Below, one piece after another: positions 1-10,754 of a stretch of 64,000 nt of DNA. Every line of letters begins with the position of its first letter. Position 1 is the first letter of the stretch. A program made the position numbers and the translations under genes. This stretch comes from Stictocephala bisonia (taxonomy: Eukaryota > Arthropoda > Insecta > Hemiptera > Membracidae), in contig JAQJVL010000031.1 of assembly GCA_035578905.1 (NCBI GenBank), forward strand, positions 563,501-627,500, in the 5' to 3' direction. Below the pieces are notes generated by a model. That model did not search any database and was not told the DNA's origin. It saw nothing but the letters and a program-made list of their open reading frames with translations.

Positions 1-584
1 CTTATTAAAATACTGATTCATGTTATATTTTCTTCACAAATATTAAAATTATCAAATTATATGGAAAAATTCAAATTAATATAGAACCTACAGAGCGTTA
101 TTTTAGTTTTCTTTCGAGATATATGTTGGTATCTACATGCATAGATACATTTCTTTGATTTATATTTCATCACATATATTCATAATGTGTATTGTATATT
201 AGCTCAGGTTGAGTTAGGTTAATATATAATATATATTTATATTAAATTAGTTCTGCTAAGTCATGTTGGGCTGAGCGCTCAGGAGTGGATTTGAGGGGGT
301 TAATTTGAGTAATATTATAATTCATAATTAGATAAGTTAGCTGTAGCTAAATTCATATTGTGCTTGAAATGTGTGGTGTTTTGGAGCAGATTTTTGGATA
401 ATTCAAAATATGGGGTTTCGTAAATTTATATTGGTTTAATCGAGTCAGGTGAGGCTATGAAAGATTGATTTTAGTACATTTAGGTTTAGTTGGAATTGAT
501 TGAACTGTATTAAAAGTTCTGGCTATGTTAACTAATATAATATATCATCTTAATTTAGATAATAATACCCAACATTGATATTAT
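1..584. other. AT-rich non-coding DNA, nothing recognised
   Basis: No open reading frame of note, no tandem array and no element signature was recognised. The stretch is strongly AT-rich and ends where the dispersed repeat F1 begins. Confidence 0.5.
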
Positions 585-760
585 TATTGTTGGTTCGGAT
601 TCCACGTAAAGCTGTAGGTCCCTTAGTTGCCCTGGCTGTTGGGCTATTAATAAATTGCCCTTTCTGAGGAACAGTTGAACTCAGATAGTAACCAGACTAC
701 ACTCATCCACACTCATCCTACACTCATATAACCATTCATATTCGCCTTAAAATACCAACA
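585..760 (+). repeat. Dispersed repeat F1, copy 1
   Basis: This copy shares the string GGTTCGGATTCC, then AAGCTGTAGGT, a CCTTAGTTGCCCTGG-like block and the TATTAATAAAT segment with a forward copy at 42,040-42,300. Its reverse complement matches 1,965-2,345 and 46,525-46,880. It is therefore a dispersed element of unknown class. Copies 1 and 2 face each other across about 1.2 kb, as they do at 42-47 kb, so F1 may be the end of a larger inverted-repeat element. No coding sequence was recognised in it. Confidence 0.65.
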
Positions 761-1964
761 ACGTAGTGTCGGTGTCTCATATATAAGAATGTAAGAATGA
801 TAGTAAAATCAAGGATAACCTAAATTATTTCCATATTTATCTTAACTAACTAAAACATGAATTTCAAAATACTTTCTCATATATGAAAGTAAGAAATTAA
901 ACGGCACTCAAAAAAACTAATTCGATATATTTTATTATATATTATGTACAATTATAATAATACATTTCTTTGATATAACCAACACATATTTACTCAAGGG
1001 AAGCCAAACTTAAGATAATTATTTATCACTTCATTCGAATACAAAGATACCTTGTCCACATAACAGTATATGGAACTAGCTTATTAATGTGTTACTTGAA
1101 GGTTCGTCAACCACTGGTACTTTACGATTATTCAATAGAAGGACCAAGTTAGCATTGAAAACAAGTTTGATAGCAAGCAAAAAATCAATGATCAAGCAAA
1201 AAAAACATTGATATTAACGTTTAAAGCCAATTTCAACTAATTAATAAATATTTTGCAACACATCTGTACTTTTAGAATTGTAATCGTATACGACATTTAA
1301 GGTTATTGACTCAACAGCACCTACAGTGCGAACGCTATCACCCATGTGTGCACATGTCTAGGATACAATAATCTGCCAACATCAAAGGGAAGTTTTTGAA
1401 TAAAAGTTATCATTTTGAACATTCATGTTGTAATTTATAAAACTTAGCTTTCTCAATCTCAGAGCTAATATGTATGATTTTATTTCCTGTCTTATTCACT
1501 TTCATTAGAATATCCCTTAGAAAAAAGAATAAATGTGGTATTTGTCTTGAAAGGGACTGTAAATAATTATTCATAAAAAGGAGGTTAAGTTGTTAATGTT
1601 ACTTACAATGGAAAACATTGGAAAGTAGAGTCATGTAGCTAATTGATTATTTGAATAATTGAAAAAAAAAAACTCAGTATTCTTAGGTACTTAACTTAAG
1701 CGGAAGCATTTTAGGAAGATACTTAACTGAAAACCTATACTATAAACTATCATAGTTTTAGTATAAATAATGGTACTAACAATTTTAATATTAAGTATTT
1801 AAGTATAGATGAACGAGTGGAATCATTGCTATTTAGATAATGCAAGTTAAGATAAATATGCAAGATTTTACTAACAACATTTATTTATTCTATAAATTTC
1901 CTATAATTTCCTATAATTGTTCATTATTTATCATTAAAACACCGATTTTAGATATATTGGTGAA
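761..1964. other. AT-rich sequence between inverted F1 copies
   Basis: No gene, RNA or array was recognised here. If F1 is a terminal inverted repeat, this would be the interior of a non-autonomous element; that is inference only. Confidence 0.4.
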
Positions 1965-2345
1965 TATGAGGAGAGAATAAGTATGATGAGTGTAGATTAA
2001 CGAGTGTAGTCATAGTTACTAAGGTCGACTTATACTCAGAAAAGGCTATTTATTAATAGCCATTTTTTTATAGTCAAGGCAACTAAGGGACTTCTATGTG
2101 TACATGAAATCCAAAGCATGTAGTATTTGTCTGATTCTCACCTGATTCACAAGCCTGATATCCAATTATCTTCCTTAAATAGCTTCCGGACACTGACTAC
2201 CACACAACATGGACACCCCAGATTTCTCTAGTAGTGTCCATGCAAATATCAACAATTGAGCGGACGCCATGACGCTATTAGGATGACTGAGCATAGAATA
2301 TATCGCCTAAAATCTCTACAATACTTTTTCCTCAAAGTAGCTGGA
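1965..2345 (-). repeat. Dispersed repeat F1, copy 2 (inverted)
   Basis: On the minus strand this matches copy 1 and the 42.0-42.3 kb copy. Read on plus, it aligns over about 350 bp with 46,525-46,880: GTATGATGAGT, AAGGTCGACT, TTTATTAATAGCC, AAGGCAACTAA, then GAAATCC, CTGACTACC and CCTAAAATCTCTACA-like blocks in the same order. Apparent 97-104 codon open frames here run through the (TA)n tract that follows and are not believed. Confidence 0.65.
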
Positions 2346-2391
2346 TTACAAATGTGCACCGCTAGTGCCGAAGAAGTAAATATTTTCACCG

Positions 2392-2394
<3 letters not shown>

Positions 2395-2465
<71 letters not shown>

Positions 2466-2487
2466 AAAAAAAAAAAAAGAAAAAAAA
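2395..2487. repeat. (TA)n microsatellite followed by A-rich run
   Basis: A pure alternating TA tract of about 66 bp runs directly into about 18 A residues and then A-rich sequence. Open frames crossing it on both strands encode only alternating Tyr/Ile and Lys runs and are artefacts. The tract is a likely length polymorphism. Confidence 0.95.
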
Positions 2488-2859
2488 GCGTAATCAGGAG
2501 ATGTTTAATGAACTCAAAAACAAAGTTGCTTTCAAGATATGTTAACATTTATTTATCAGACCTTTATTAAATTCGATTAGAAACTACCCTAATTATAAAG
2601 AAGCCTATATGACTTTTAATGTCTGTGATCGATCTAACGTTACTTATAGGTACTGTTGATGATCATTATGATGGAGTTTTACACATTAAAAAAGATGTTC
2701 AGTTTTCGATTAACCCATCTGCTACTTAGGTGGAAGCAGGCTACTTCGGTTTTTTGTAGGTTAGTATTAAAAAGAGATCTTCACATTGCCTTACTCTGCG
2801 GAGAACTTGTGCAGACTGATAATACGGGCAAACAGATCGACACTGATAAATACTTCCTG

Positions 2860-2936
2860 TACAGGCCGGTTTCGAACCACTGCTATCTCTAACACAGCCT
2901 CAAAGACCTTAGACTACTCGGCCACTCGCTCGTCTA
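2860..2936 (-). repeat. tRNA-derived SINE head or tRNA-like pseudogene
   Basis: On the minus strand two internal RNA polymerase III promoter boxes lie at tRNA spacing: an A-box-like TGGCCGAGTAGTC (2,924-2,912) and a B box GGTTCGAAACC (2,878-2,868) that fits GGTTCGANNCC exactly. The A box starts about 10 nt inside a plausible 5' end near 2,935, as in a tRNA of the Ser/Leu type. A clean anticodon stem and a matching acceptor stem are not visible, so this is not a functional tRNA gene. Downstream sequence to about 2,750 may be the SINE body. The 78-codon frame at 2,656-2,892 overlaps it and is not believed. Confidence 0.6.
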
Positions 2937-2949
2937 GATGTAGGTTACT

Positions 2950-4485
2950 ATAGTATTATATAAGTAACTTTACTAAATAGGTTATTTATTATTTGTTGGC
3001 GATATTATTTTTCATCGTCGTCTTTTCATATCACAGTCATCAACCAAACGACCGTATTCTGCGCTATAAAGTAGACTTTAAAATCAAAAAAAGGAATAAT
3101 TTTAGCTCACTGATATTTGAACGTTCTTAAAAAAATTAATTGTTTTTAAATGTGTTGGGTGTGGTGTTTTTATGTGATAGCATTTATTTGACATATGACA
3201 CTTTAATTAATAATATGTGAGTGCTTCAAGTAGTTGTTAATTTAATTACATCGCACTTCATTACTGGTGTTACATTCTGACAATTGGAATTCATTACAAG
3301 TGTTTCTCAGTTTCACCAATACAGATTTCAAGAGTGATGGAATGCATCTAGCAAATTGAAACTGGCTTTTAATAGTATTTATTGGCTCTAGGCTATATTA
3401 GTACCAACACATGTTTGCACTAATGTACGGTTATCTGCAAGAGCAGCCCATTTTCTGAGTAAATCACTTAGTTTAAAAAAATTATAAGTTACATTTCGGT
3501 AGTAGGTTCTGAATAAAAATCTTATTAAATTATTTTTGCAATAATATGTTAAGAATTCTTTTTTCATTGGATGTGACGAGTAATTATGTATTAGATTTAA
3601 AATAAATATGAAACCTTGTTATTGTTGCATTATTTTCAAAATTTGTTTGAAGGATTTAGTTTACAAAAAATTGGGGAAATATTTTGGAATGGTGTGAAAT
3701 TTGTCACCATAAAAAGTCGTCATCTAAACTCATTTAAACAATTTGTACAACTTTTCTACAATATATAATGCAAAATATGAACTAGTTAAATACGCCTTGT
3801 TTAGTTTATAAACATCCATTCATTTCAGAAAATAAAGAGCCGGTGATAACAGTATCAGCTATATCTTTTATGGCTTTGAAAATGTGAAATACCTCTGCTA
3901 ATCTGAGAAATGTTCAAATTTGAAATCATTTTACCTACTATAATTTTGGACATGTAAATTTCTCTTCACAATGTTAAAACATGTGCTATTCTAACATAAA
4001 CAGTGCAATGATAAGAAACATATACCATGTAGAATAGTATTTTTGATTATTGTACAAATATACTAACTGTAATAAACCGTCAAGTATCTGAAATAGGAAT
4101 TAAAGATATATTAATAGTACACGTTTCTGTATTTTTAAAACCATCGTCAGCATTATGGACAGTTTCTGATACGTGTTTTGACAAGCCTGTATTTATTTAA
4201 TTTTAATAATAACGTTTTTATTTATGTGCTGTGTGTACCACTTAGCATTTACTATAATACCACCATAATGAAGGTGGTATGAAAATTACCGGAACATTAA
4301 CCATTAATTGGTCTTAATTGCCTTTTTCAGTTTCTTGATTGATTAGAGTGTATAGCATGTTATTACAGGTATTTACCATTTACTTCAGCGGCTGTAACAT
4401 GAATAATTAATATAATATATTTAATCCACTAAATAAAAAAAGGGAACAGTTACTTCTTAGCTCTGATTTACGGTACTGTATTAGG
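2950..4485. other. AT-rich non-coding DNA, nothing recognised
   Basis: No tandem array, element end or convincing exon was recognised. Scattered AATAAA-like strings are expected by chance at this base composition. Confidence 0.5.
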
Positions 4486-4628
4486 TTCAATATTCAAATT
4501 CAAATTTCAAATTCAAATTCTTTATTATGCAAATTGACAATATATACAATTGTATTACATTCGTCACTTATACTAAGAAATAAAATTAATAATAATGAAT
4601 AAATAAAACATAATATTCCAATTGACAT

Positions 4629-5162
4629 TTATGGTGGATTTAGGAAGAACTCGTCAAGAGAGTAACAGGCTCTGTTTAATAGATAATTTTTTAGCTTTTT
4701 TTTAAATTTATGTTGATTTGACTCCATACGCATATTTCTGGGTAAGTTATTAAATAATTTTGGTCCCATATTTTGAGGTAGAGCAGACGCATGTTGTAAT
4801 CTGTGGGGGGTCTGTCTATGCAAGTCGCGGGCTCTAGTGTTGTACGTGTGAACATCTGAGCCGGTTTGAATAGAATCAAACTTAGTTATGTAGTATACTA
4901 ACATTTCATAAATGTACAACGAAGGAAGAGTTAAAATTTGGAAAGATTTAAAGTATTTTTTACATGATATTCGTGTATGCACACCTGCCATTATACGTAT
5001 AGCCCTTTTCTGGAGTCGAAATACTCGTCCTGAGCCCCACAGCACTATTCCGTACCTCAGTCTCGACTCAATGAAAGATGTATAAATAAACCGGGAAAGA
5101 GAGTAGTTGTGGTATTTCGAATATCTGCCTAGTAAAAATAATGTGTAGATACTCTTGAACAT
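4629..5162 (-). pseudogene. C-terminal region of LINE polyprotein, frameshifted
   Basis: This 177-codon frame overlaps the RT segment by 34 bp in a different frame and carries the polypeptide on. It contains the post-RT signature ESRLRYGIVLWG near residues 32-43, a YNTRARDLHR block and a FNNLPRNMR block. This is the order seen after the thumb domain in many insect CR1/jockey-group elements. The shift lies near 5,140-5,160. The stop at 4,629 is followed by the 3' UTR and repeat tail. The 62-codon frame at 4,691-4,879 is an out-of-frame shadow. Confidence 0.85.
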
Positions 5163-5809
5163 AGTGTATTAATGTAGTCTGACCATGAAAAGTTCTTGTC
5201 AAAAATTAGTCCTAAGTATTTAACGTTATTTTCGGAGGGCAATTCGAAATCATTCATAATACTCGTAATTAAAGGGTCGGTCTCAAAAGTGTTGTTACGG
5301 CTAGAGAAAATAATGGTCTTAGTTTTATTAGGATTTACGTGCAAATTATTTTTATTTAAATATTGATACAGATTAGACAGTTCTAAAAAGCTATTAAATT
5401 CTAGGTTTTCCATTGTTGTGTTTTTAAAAAGTAGTGCTATATCGTCCGCATACATAGTGATTTGTGAATTTGGAAAATTTGACGTTAGACTGTTTGTATA
5501 TATTGTAAAAAGTATTGGCCCTAATACTGAGCCTTGAGGAATTCCAAATTCTAGTTTTAAATAGCTTGATTTCGTATTTCTAATGTTCACGCATTGTTGT
5601 CTACTATGTAAATAGGACTTGATCCATTCTAGAGCTACTCCCCGAACTCCAAGGTTGTGGAGTCTATCAAAAAGCACCTTATGTTCGAGACAATCAAATG
5701 CCTTTTGCAAGTCCAAGAATACTCCTACTGTTTTGAGGTTTTTGTCAAGTGCTGTGATAGCGTTTGTTACGATATCTACCATAGCGTCAGTGGTATTTCT
5801 CCCCCTACA
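5129..5809 (-). pseudogene. Reverse transcriptase core of truncated LINE
   Basis: The minus-strand frame from the first Met encodes 217 residues; the frame is open a little further upstream, adding CRGRNTTDA, which fits the usual GRSTTDA entry to this RT region. Catalytic motifs are intact: FLDLQKAFD (residues 22-30, first catalytic Asp), GIPQGSVLGP (80-89) and MYADD (110-114, the YxDD box). A KYLGLIFD motif follows near residue 190. In this family the enzyme copies element RNA at a nicked chromosomal target. The frame closes near 5,129 shortly after a frameshift, and the protein continues in another frame in the adjoining segment. The Met is internal, not a true start. Confidence 0.9.
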
Positions 5810-5966
5810 ATATTATAATTGTATAATTCTATAAACCTTTTTAAGTCATATAGTAATTTTTTATTCATCTAAATATGTTGTGGTATGCTTAAATAAACAA
5901 ATTGTGGTACATATTTGAACCAACACTTTTTAGAGTATAATTATTTACTATTGTTTTTAATTTCAG

Positions 5967-6240
5967 ACTACGCCACGTTTCTCTCTAGCAGGATGAGAGA
6001 CGGAGGGTTGTTGAACGCAGTTGCCCTTCATCTTCTAGTCAGCCCACTCATTTGTCAGTTTTACTACCAGCTTTCCAAGGTTTAAGAGAAAGCCGGTCAC
6101 GTGACTTCAGAAAATGTTACTTTCGAGTTCAGTTCATTTAAACTTATACAAGTCTTCTCTAACTTACAATATGTAGTCGAATGAGATACTTTTACAGTTT
6201 ATGTGCATGAAACCAAATAAATATTATCAAATTCCTTTCA
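5967..6240 (+). other. Possible terminal exon of a host gene
   Basis: A T-rich tract ending in TTTCAG (5,961-5,966) resembles a 3' splice site. It is followed by a stretch clearly richer in GC than its surroundings that stays open for 38 codons, ending at TAA 6,083-6,085, with a hydrophobic run (LLNAVALHLLV). A poly(A) signal AATAAA lies at 6,216-6,221 with T-rich sequence after it. If real, the exon begins at the second codon position. No family is recognised and no partner exon is visible, so it may equally be a mobile-element scrap. Confidence 0.22.
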
Positions 6241-6244
6241 TAAT

Positions 6245-6970
6245 TTGTTTTATTTATTTTTAATAAACAATAGAATATCTCAAAAAGAAAATTGAGCCTA
6301 CAATTTAAGGTTATTTATGTATATAAATGTTTTTAACTAACTATGATAGAAAAATTAACAATGATCATTACATCTGTTTTAGTCTGACAACAAACTGTAA
6401 ATATTGGATTTATTTTAAAATATATTAAGTGTATTAATCCTGATGAGATATCGTATAAATAATGGACATGAAGTCTCTATAATGGATTTAGTATACCAAA
6501 TTGAATCATTAACGTAGTTTGTATTTCCTCCCCAACTTGTGGAAATACTTTAAATGTTTTTACATTATGAATAATTCAAATGGATTCTAAAGTATAAGGC
6601 CAATACTTAAATTTAACTACATTTTTATTTTCACAAATAGTTCTTTATTTTATTTTTATTATTTTGCTTATAATTAATCAAATTATTTCTTTTAATATAT
6701 TAACTATTTTAGTGTATTGCCAATTAGCTTTCAAAATTATAAGTATTTAAAAGAAACTAACTTTTTGCTGGAAAAATTCATCAACTTGAAGTAAAAGTGA
6801 ATATAAACTAATTGCATTTTACATTTTAGATATTTCCTTTCGTTAAGTTTTAATGTACACTTTGGACCCGTAGGTCTTTAGGGAACCACGAACAAAATTG
6901 CTACTGTTTACATAATACCGACAAAAAACTATTGTATAGCGTCCTTTGGGCGTTTTGTAAATAAATAAAA
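6245..6970. other. AT-rich non-coding DNA, nothing recognised
   Basis: No gene or element signature was seen before the LINE tail at 6,975. Confidence 0.5.
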
Positions 6971-6974
6971 CCCT

Positions 6975-7012
6975 AATCAGAATCAGAATCAGAATCAGAA
7001 TCAGAATCAGAA
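6975..7012. repeat. (AATCAG)6 microsatellite tail
   Basis: Six perfect AATCAG units form the 3' tail of the LINE fragment on the minus strand. Hexanucleotide tails like this arise during target-primed reverse transcription. Confidence 0.95.
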
Positions 7013-7345
7013 AGCTTTATTCTTAAACATTAAGTTTAGAACAGGCGTCAATTTCAGTACAATGAGTGTCAAAACAAATAAATATAAGTATACAATAATC
7101 TGTAAAATAAAATTGGTAAATTAGTTGGTTTCGGCAGTTCTTCATTCCCCTGTCTGTTGTCTAATGTTGTCACGATTACTTGCTTGGACCAGGAACTCAT
7201 CGATTGTGTAGATGGATCCTGCCACGAGCCAGCAACGCAGTTCTTTCTTGAGCTTCTTGTCTTCTACTCTCTTTAATTGAATAGGAAGCGCATTATAAAT
7301 CTCGATCACCTCTTGAGAATTATGTGGATCCGAGATATGTGAGTT
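6975..7345 (-). mobile_element. 3' end of a second non-LTR retrotransposon
   Basis: On the minus strand the last 64 residues of a LINE polyprotein are encoded (7,336 down to the TGA at 7,142-7,144): IYNALPIQLKRVEDKKLKKE, then ELRCWLVAGSIYTIDEFL, ending RQQTGE. This is the YNxLP...KKxLKxxL...YxxxEFL ending of jockey/CR1-group proteins. A 3' UTR of about 130 bp with AATAAAGCTTT leads into a tail of six CTGATT units (6,975-7,010). The copy is cut off at about 7,345 on its 5' side. Its open frame and higher GC content suggest a younger insertion than the relics further along the window. Confidence 0.85.
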
Positions 7346-7699
7346 AGCACATCATTAATTATAGAAACGATAATGAATATACCCTACCGAACATTATATG
7401 TTATGCATTAACAATATAATTTAACAAAGTTTTAATACATTTGTTAGACTAAATAGTAATAAAAACACAATAAAGTATATCAGTTCAATGACAATATGAG
7501 TATTTTTAATATAACTAGAATCTATACTACATTATTTACAAAGTAACCAGACTTTTCATCCATACTGTGATGGGCTATAGAATCTTAAGGGAAGCTATAG
7601 AAATATACAAAAGAAAGAATACTTTCAATAAGGATGAAAGTATACGGCTTCCGTTTTAAGTAAATTGAAATAAAATTGCAGATTCAGCCATGTTGATTT

Positions 7700-7835
7700 T
7701 CCTCAGCCAATGGCCGTAGGTCACGTGGGTCTTGCCTCCGCCCCCCCCCCTACAGCGTACCTGACTAAACAGTCCCCACCACACCATCTGTTATAAAAGT
7801 TGGAAGGTCATTCGCCGATTCAGTCTCAGTCTCAG
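7700..7835 (+). promoter_or_regulatory. TATA/Inr-type core promoter candidate
   Basis: In order: CCAAT (about 7,705), E-box CACGTG (about 7,718), an 11-C run (about 7,740), TATAAAAG at 7,792-7,799, and the Inr-like TCAGTC at 7,820-7,825 whose A (7,822) lies 30 nt after the first T of TATA. That is the normal spacing for insect RNA polymerase II promoters and for retroelement promoters. TCAGTC is repeated just downstream. The predicted start lies 17 nt upstream of motif HH1, so the transcript would begin with the ribozyme-like element. No ORF follows, so a mobile-element promoter is more likely than a host gene promoter. Confidence 0.4.
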
Positions 7836-7838
7836 AGA

Positions 7839-7883
7839 AACCACTGAGGATGCCACATCATAGTATGAGCGAAACTTCTGGTT
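7839..7883 (+). ncRNA. Hammerhead-like motif HH1
   Basis: Layout matches a type I hammerhead: helix I strands AACCA (7,839-7,843) and TGGTT (7,879-7,883) pair perfectly; core CTGAGGA (7,844-7,850) fits CUGANGA; a stem II region follows; then GAA (7,871-7,873), short stem III ACTT, and C (7,878) at the cleavage position. Stem II is degenerate (GCCACAT against ATGAGC) and stem III is no longer self-complementary. One extra base sits between the core and stem II. Probably a decayed copy. Confidence 0.45.
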
Positions 7884-8063
7884 ACTTTGTAAATAATGTA
7901 AATAGCACCTTGATGTGGGTGTCACCGGAAAATATACATTCTACAGTAGTTATGATACCGACCGCTTAAGCCTAAGTTCTAAGATTAGTTTTAATATGAC
8001 TATAACCATGTGTTTTTTATTAATAATAGTTTTTTAATTAGCATAATACGTGTTGGAACATAT

Positions 8064-8315
8064 ACAGTACAAGTAAACGTCACACAACACAAATTTACTA
8101 CAATATAACCACAAAATGCACAAATATATTACAATACAAGTACAAAATGCACGAATATTCTTTTGTGAATCCCTCTGGTCTGAGGAAGGTGAGCATGGTT
8201 CACCGAAATCGATCACCATAATATTCCTGCATATTGTTTTTGTATTGTAATATATTTGTGCATTTTGTGCTTATATTGTAATACATTTGTGTTCTGTGAC
8301 GTTTACTTGTACTGT
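8064..8315. repeat. Foldback element II, 76-bp arms
   Basis: Arms 8,064-8,139 and 8,240-8,315 are reverse complements of each other with about six mismatches in 76 bp, both carrying ACAGTACAAGTAAACGTCAC at the outer edge. The 100-bp spacer contains motif HH2 close to its centre. No reading frame fits; the 61-codon minus frame is an incidental overlap. The unit resembles a MITE or an inverted pair of retroelement ends. Confidence 0.85.
8176..8218 (+). ncRNA. Hammerhead-like motif HH2 (best preserved)
   Basis: Helix I strands TGGT (8,176-8,179) and ACCA (8,215-8,218) pair perfectly. The core CTGAGGA (8,180-8,186) fits CUGANGA. Stem II is GGTGA (8,188-8,192) with TCACC (8,200-8,204) and a 7-nt loop. 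GAA is at 8,205-8,207. Stem III ATCGAT (8,208-8,213) is self-complementary with no loop, so it would act only as a dimer, and C 8,214 is the expected cleavage nucleotide. The one departure from consensus is an unpaired A (8,187) before stem II. Such minimal hammerheads with a palindromic stem III are known from Penelope-like retroelements. Confidence 0.6.
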
Positions 8316-8319
8316 AATA

Positions 8320-10740
8320 ATATTTGTTACATTGATATAACTTTGAAAATCAGTTAAAGCATCGATAAGATTCCTATTTACTATGGTATGAATCATGAAG
8401 TTAGGTCTGTAATACGCAACATTCATTTCACAATTCTCAATTATTAACATTAATTTAGGTTAGGTAATGATTTTTTATGCCACTTGTATTCAACTTTATT
8501 GTATAAAGAACAACCCTCACGTGTTTGCATTTTATATAGACTTTTTCTTAGTACTTAGAAAAAACTTTTTCATTAAAAAAATATTGTATAAATGTCCTAA
8601 GGTCGTTTGTTATGGTTTCAAAGCGCACAAAATATATTCACATTCATTTAACTTAGTCAAAGTTGTCTGGAAGTTAAGTTAACTAGAATATTGTGAGTTT
8701 ACTAGCATCTCCGAATATTCAAGGTTATTGATAGTTAACCTGCTCGGAGATGGTGTTTATTTTCAAAACAAATATAATTTTGTTTTTATACCTAAGATCA
8801 ATAATTTAAGCAGCATGCACCAGTAAGACAATTACATAAATTGTTTTACTGAAAAAAATTTATGTATTCGTATGAGATATATTTGTCATAAAGACTTTAA
8901 AACATAAATTTGTCTGTTTTATACAGTTATGCTGAATAAATTATCAGGCATTTCAAATATCAAAGTTAAATAAGTTTTGTGGTTTATCTTTTCATCGTGA
9001 AAGACTATTACATTATTGATTTAACATTATGGAAATATACGTATAACCCATTTATGAGATGATTCAAGTCATTGCAACATTTATAAATTATCAATAGTTA
9101 TTATTTACTCCCATAATATAGTGACGTAACGTTAAACCTCAACAGTGAGCCACATTTTGGACACAAAATGGTATTGGGATTCAATCTTCCAGCAACAGGA
9201 AATAGAGGTTATGGACTGCTGGGCTTCGATTTTGGGCTGGAAGTCCATTTATCACAATTTATCAGAGGTCCTACAAATATTTATCAAATATTGGTTGAAA
9301 CAATTTTTATGAATCATCGTAAATTGCATATGTAATTTTTATGCTTATTCTTGAGACATTTTTTAATCAACACTTTTTCTATTACTAAGTGATATGAATT
9401 ATATAAATTATGTGGGAAAATATATTAAAATTTATTTGCGTATTTGTTGTGATTATAAATAATATTTTTGTTAAAAATGAGTTGTTTTATCCAGAATTCA
9501 TTTATCTATAGAGAAAGTGGGATTGTATGTGAACAAAAAAAGATTCTTGAGTACAGTAAATAAATAAATTATGCATTTTAAATGAGGAAGTAAAAATGTA
9601 CCCTTTGTAATTATGGTATAATTTCTATTATCAGCTCTAAAAAACTGAATTAATTAGTTTAAATTTAAAGAGGATTATAAGTAGAACATTGTGGAAGTGG
9701 TGAATATCTGTAACTGTCTTTGCTTGATAGTAGACCGTCCAAAACATAGTTTCAACATCCTTGATTCAATACCGTAATATGAATAAGTTATAAAGTGATG
9801 GATGATACATGTTATACGTCATGTAAAGAAGTATACATTTAAGTAACAATTATAACTTGAACATCAGCTATAGTAGCTATAGCTACAGTATTATGACGAA
9901 TATATTAAGGTTAGACCTTTTGAATTTTCCACCATATTTATTTGCAACACATATTTATTAAAAAAATAATGTATTCCTACAATTGTGATAGCCCACTCAC
10001 CAACCCAAAAACACTTGTTAATGAATAGGGTAGGCTGGAGTGGGTCTGCTAATCATGTTTCAATAAACGTCCGTAGGCTAGGTGGATCAAGCATATTGTC
10101 TGAAAGGTAAGTGGTGGGTGCAGGGCAGGGTCATTACCCTTAATGTCTGGAGGATATGGGTGAGGGTCATCATGATGTGTGATTGGGTAGGTAAATTCCA
10201 CGCTGCGTGTATGGGTGGGTGGGTGGATTGGCTTGGCAAATACGTAATACGCATGACATTAAAGGTGCTGATAATGGTTGATTTTAGAAATCATTTCTCA
10301 GAGTTAAAACATTTATCTCTAAAACAAATAGTCTTAGTATTATAGATTTTAGTTTTATCATTTTTTTTTAAATCACCAAGTACCTAAGTTACTTTTTTTA
10401 AATTTGAATTGTTAACAAATATCTAATAATAAATTAACTATTTTCTGATGGCTTTTTAAACGTATGATATTCTCAAAATTACCGTCTACATATGTCTAAA
10501 TTAAAAAAAAAAAAAAAAATATGTTAACAAACATTTAACAGGTCGTTTTCATGGTAATTTCTGAACTTGCCCGCGAAAGCCAAATTACAATATAGGTTTT
10601 ACAATTTAAGTTTAAATTTTATTGATAAGTGTAGATTTCAGTAATATACAGTATAATAAGTTGTAGAAAAGTTGTAATTCCTAGGGCTGCTATGTATAAT
10701 AAAGTTATAATATAAAATAACAAGTGAGCACTCTCAAAAA
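8320..10740. other. AT-rich non-coding DNA; G-rich patch near 10.2 kb
   Basis: No gene or element was recognised. At 10,060-10,260 the plus strand becomes G/T-rich, with a GGGTGGGTGGGTGG run near 10,213-10,227 that falls one G short of a four-GGG quadruplex motif. The 87-codon frame there has no family features. Confidence 0.45.
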
Positions 10741-10754
10741 TGTTTATTAAATCA

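Larger units (their letters stand above)
4490..5812 (-). mobile_element. 5'-truncated non-LTR retrotransposon (LINE)
   Basis: The element runs on the minus strand. It carries the RT catalytic core and the C-terminal part of the polyprotein, then a short 3' UTR containing AATAAA (about 4,521-4,527) and a tail of tandem ATTTGA-like units (about 4,490-4,520). A simple-repeat tail in place of poly(A) is common in CR1/jockey-group and RTE elements. The 5' edge is near 5,812, where the reading frame meets a stop, so the endonuclease domain and the front of the RT are missing. The coding region is split by a frameshift, so this copy is dead. The clade (CR1-like or jockey-like) is not settled by eye. 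Confidence 0.9.
7527..7910. repeat. Inverted-repeat unit I, arms about 55 bp
   Basis: The segment 7,527-7,582 (TTATTTACAAAGTAACCAGA and following CATACTGTGATG) is the inverse of 7,852-7,905 (CACATCATAGTATG, then TCTGGTTACTTTGTAAATAA), with a few mismatches. The interval between the arms is about 270 bp and contains the promoter-like block. The right arm overlaps hammerhead-like motif HH1. Confidence 0.65.

Noticed and set aside
181..225. TTAGG-like strings as telomeric repeat
   Set aside because: Only isolated GGTTAGGTT-type strings occur here and near 8,455; no tandem TTAGG array.
2249..2570. Open frames of 99 and 104 codons on opposite strands
   Set aside because: Both read through the (TA)n and (A)n tracts and encode low-complexity Tyr/Ile and Lys runs.
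10205..10230. G-quadruplex candidate
   Set aside because: Only three GGG runs plus a GG; below the usual four-run definition.
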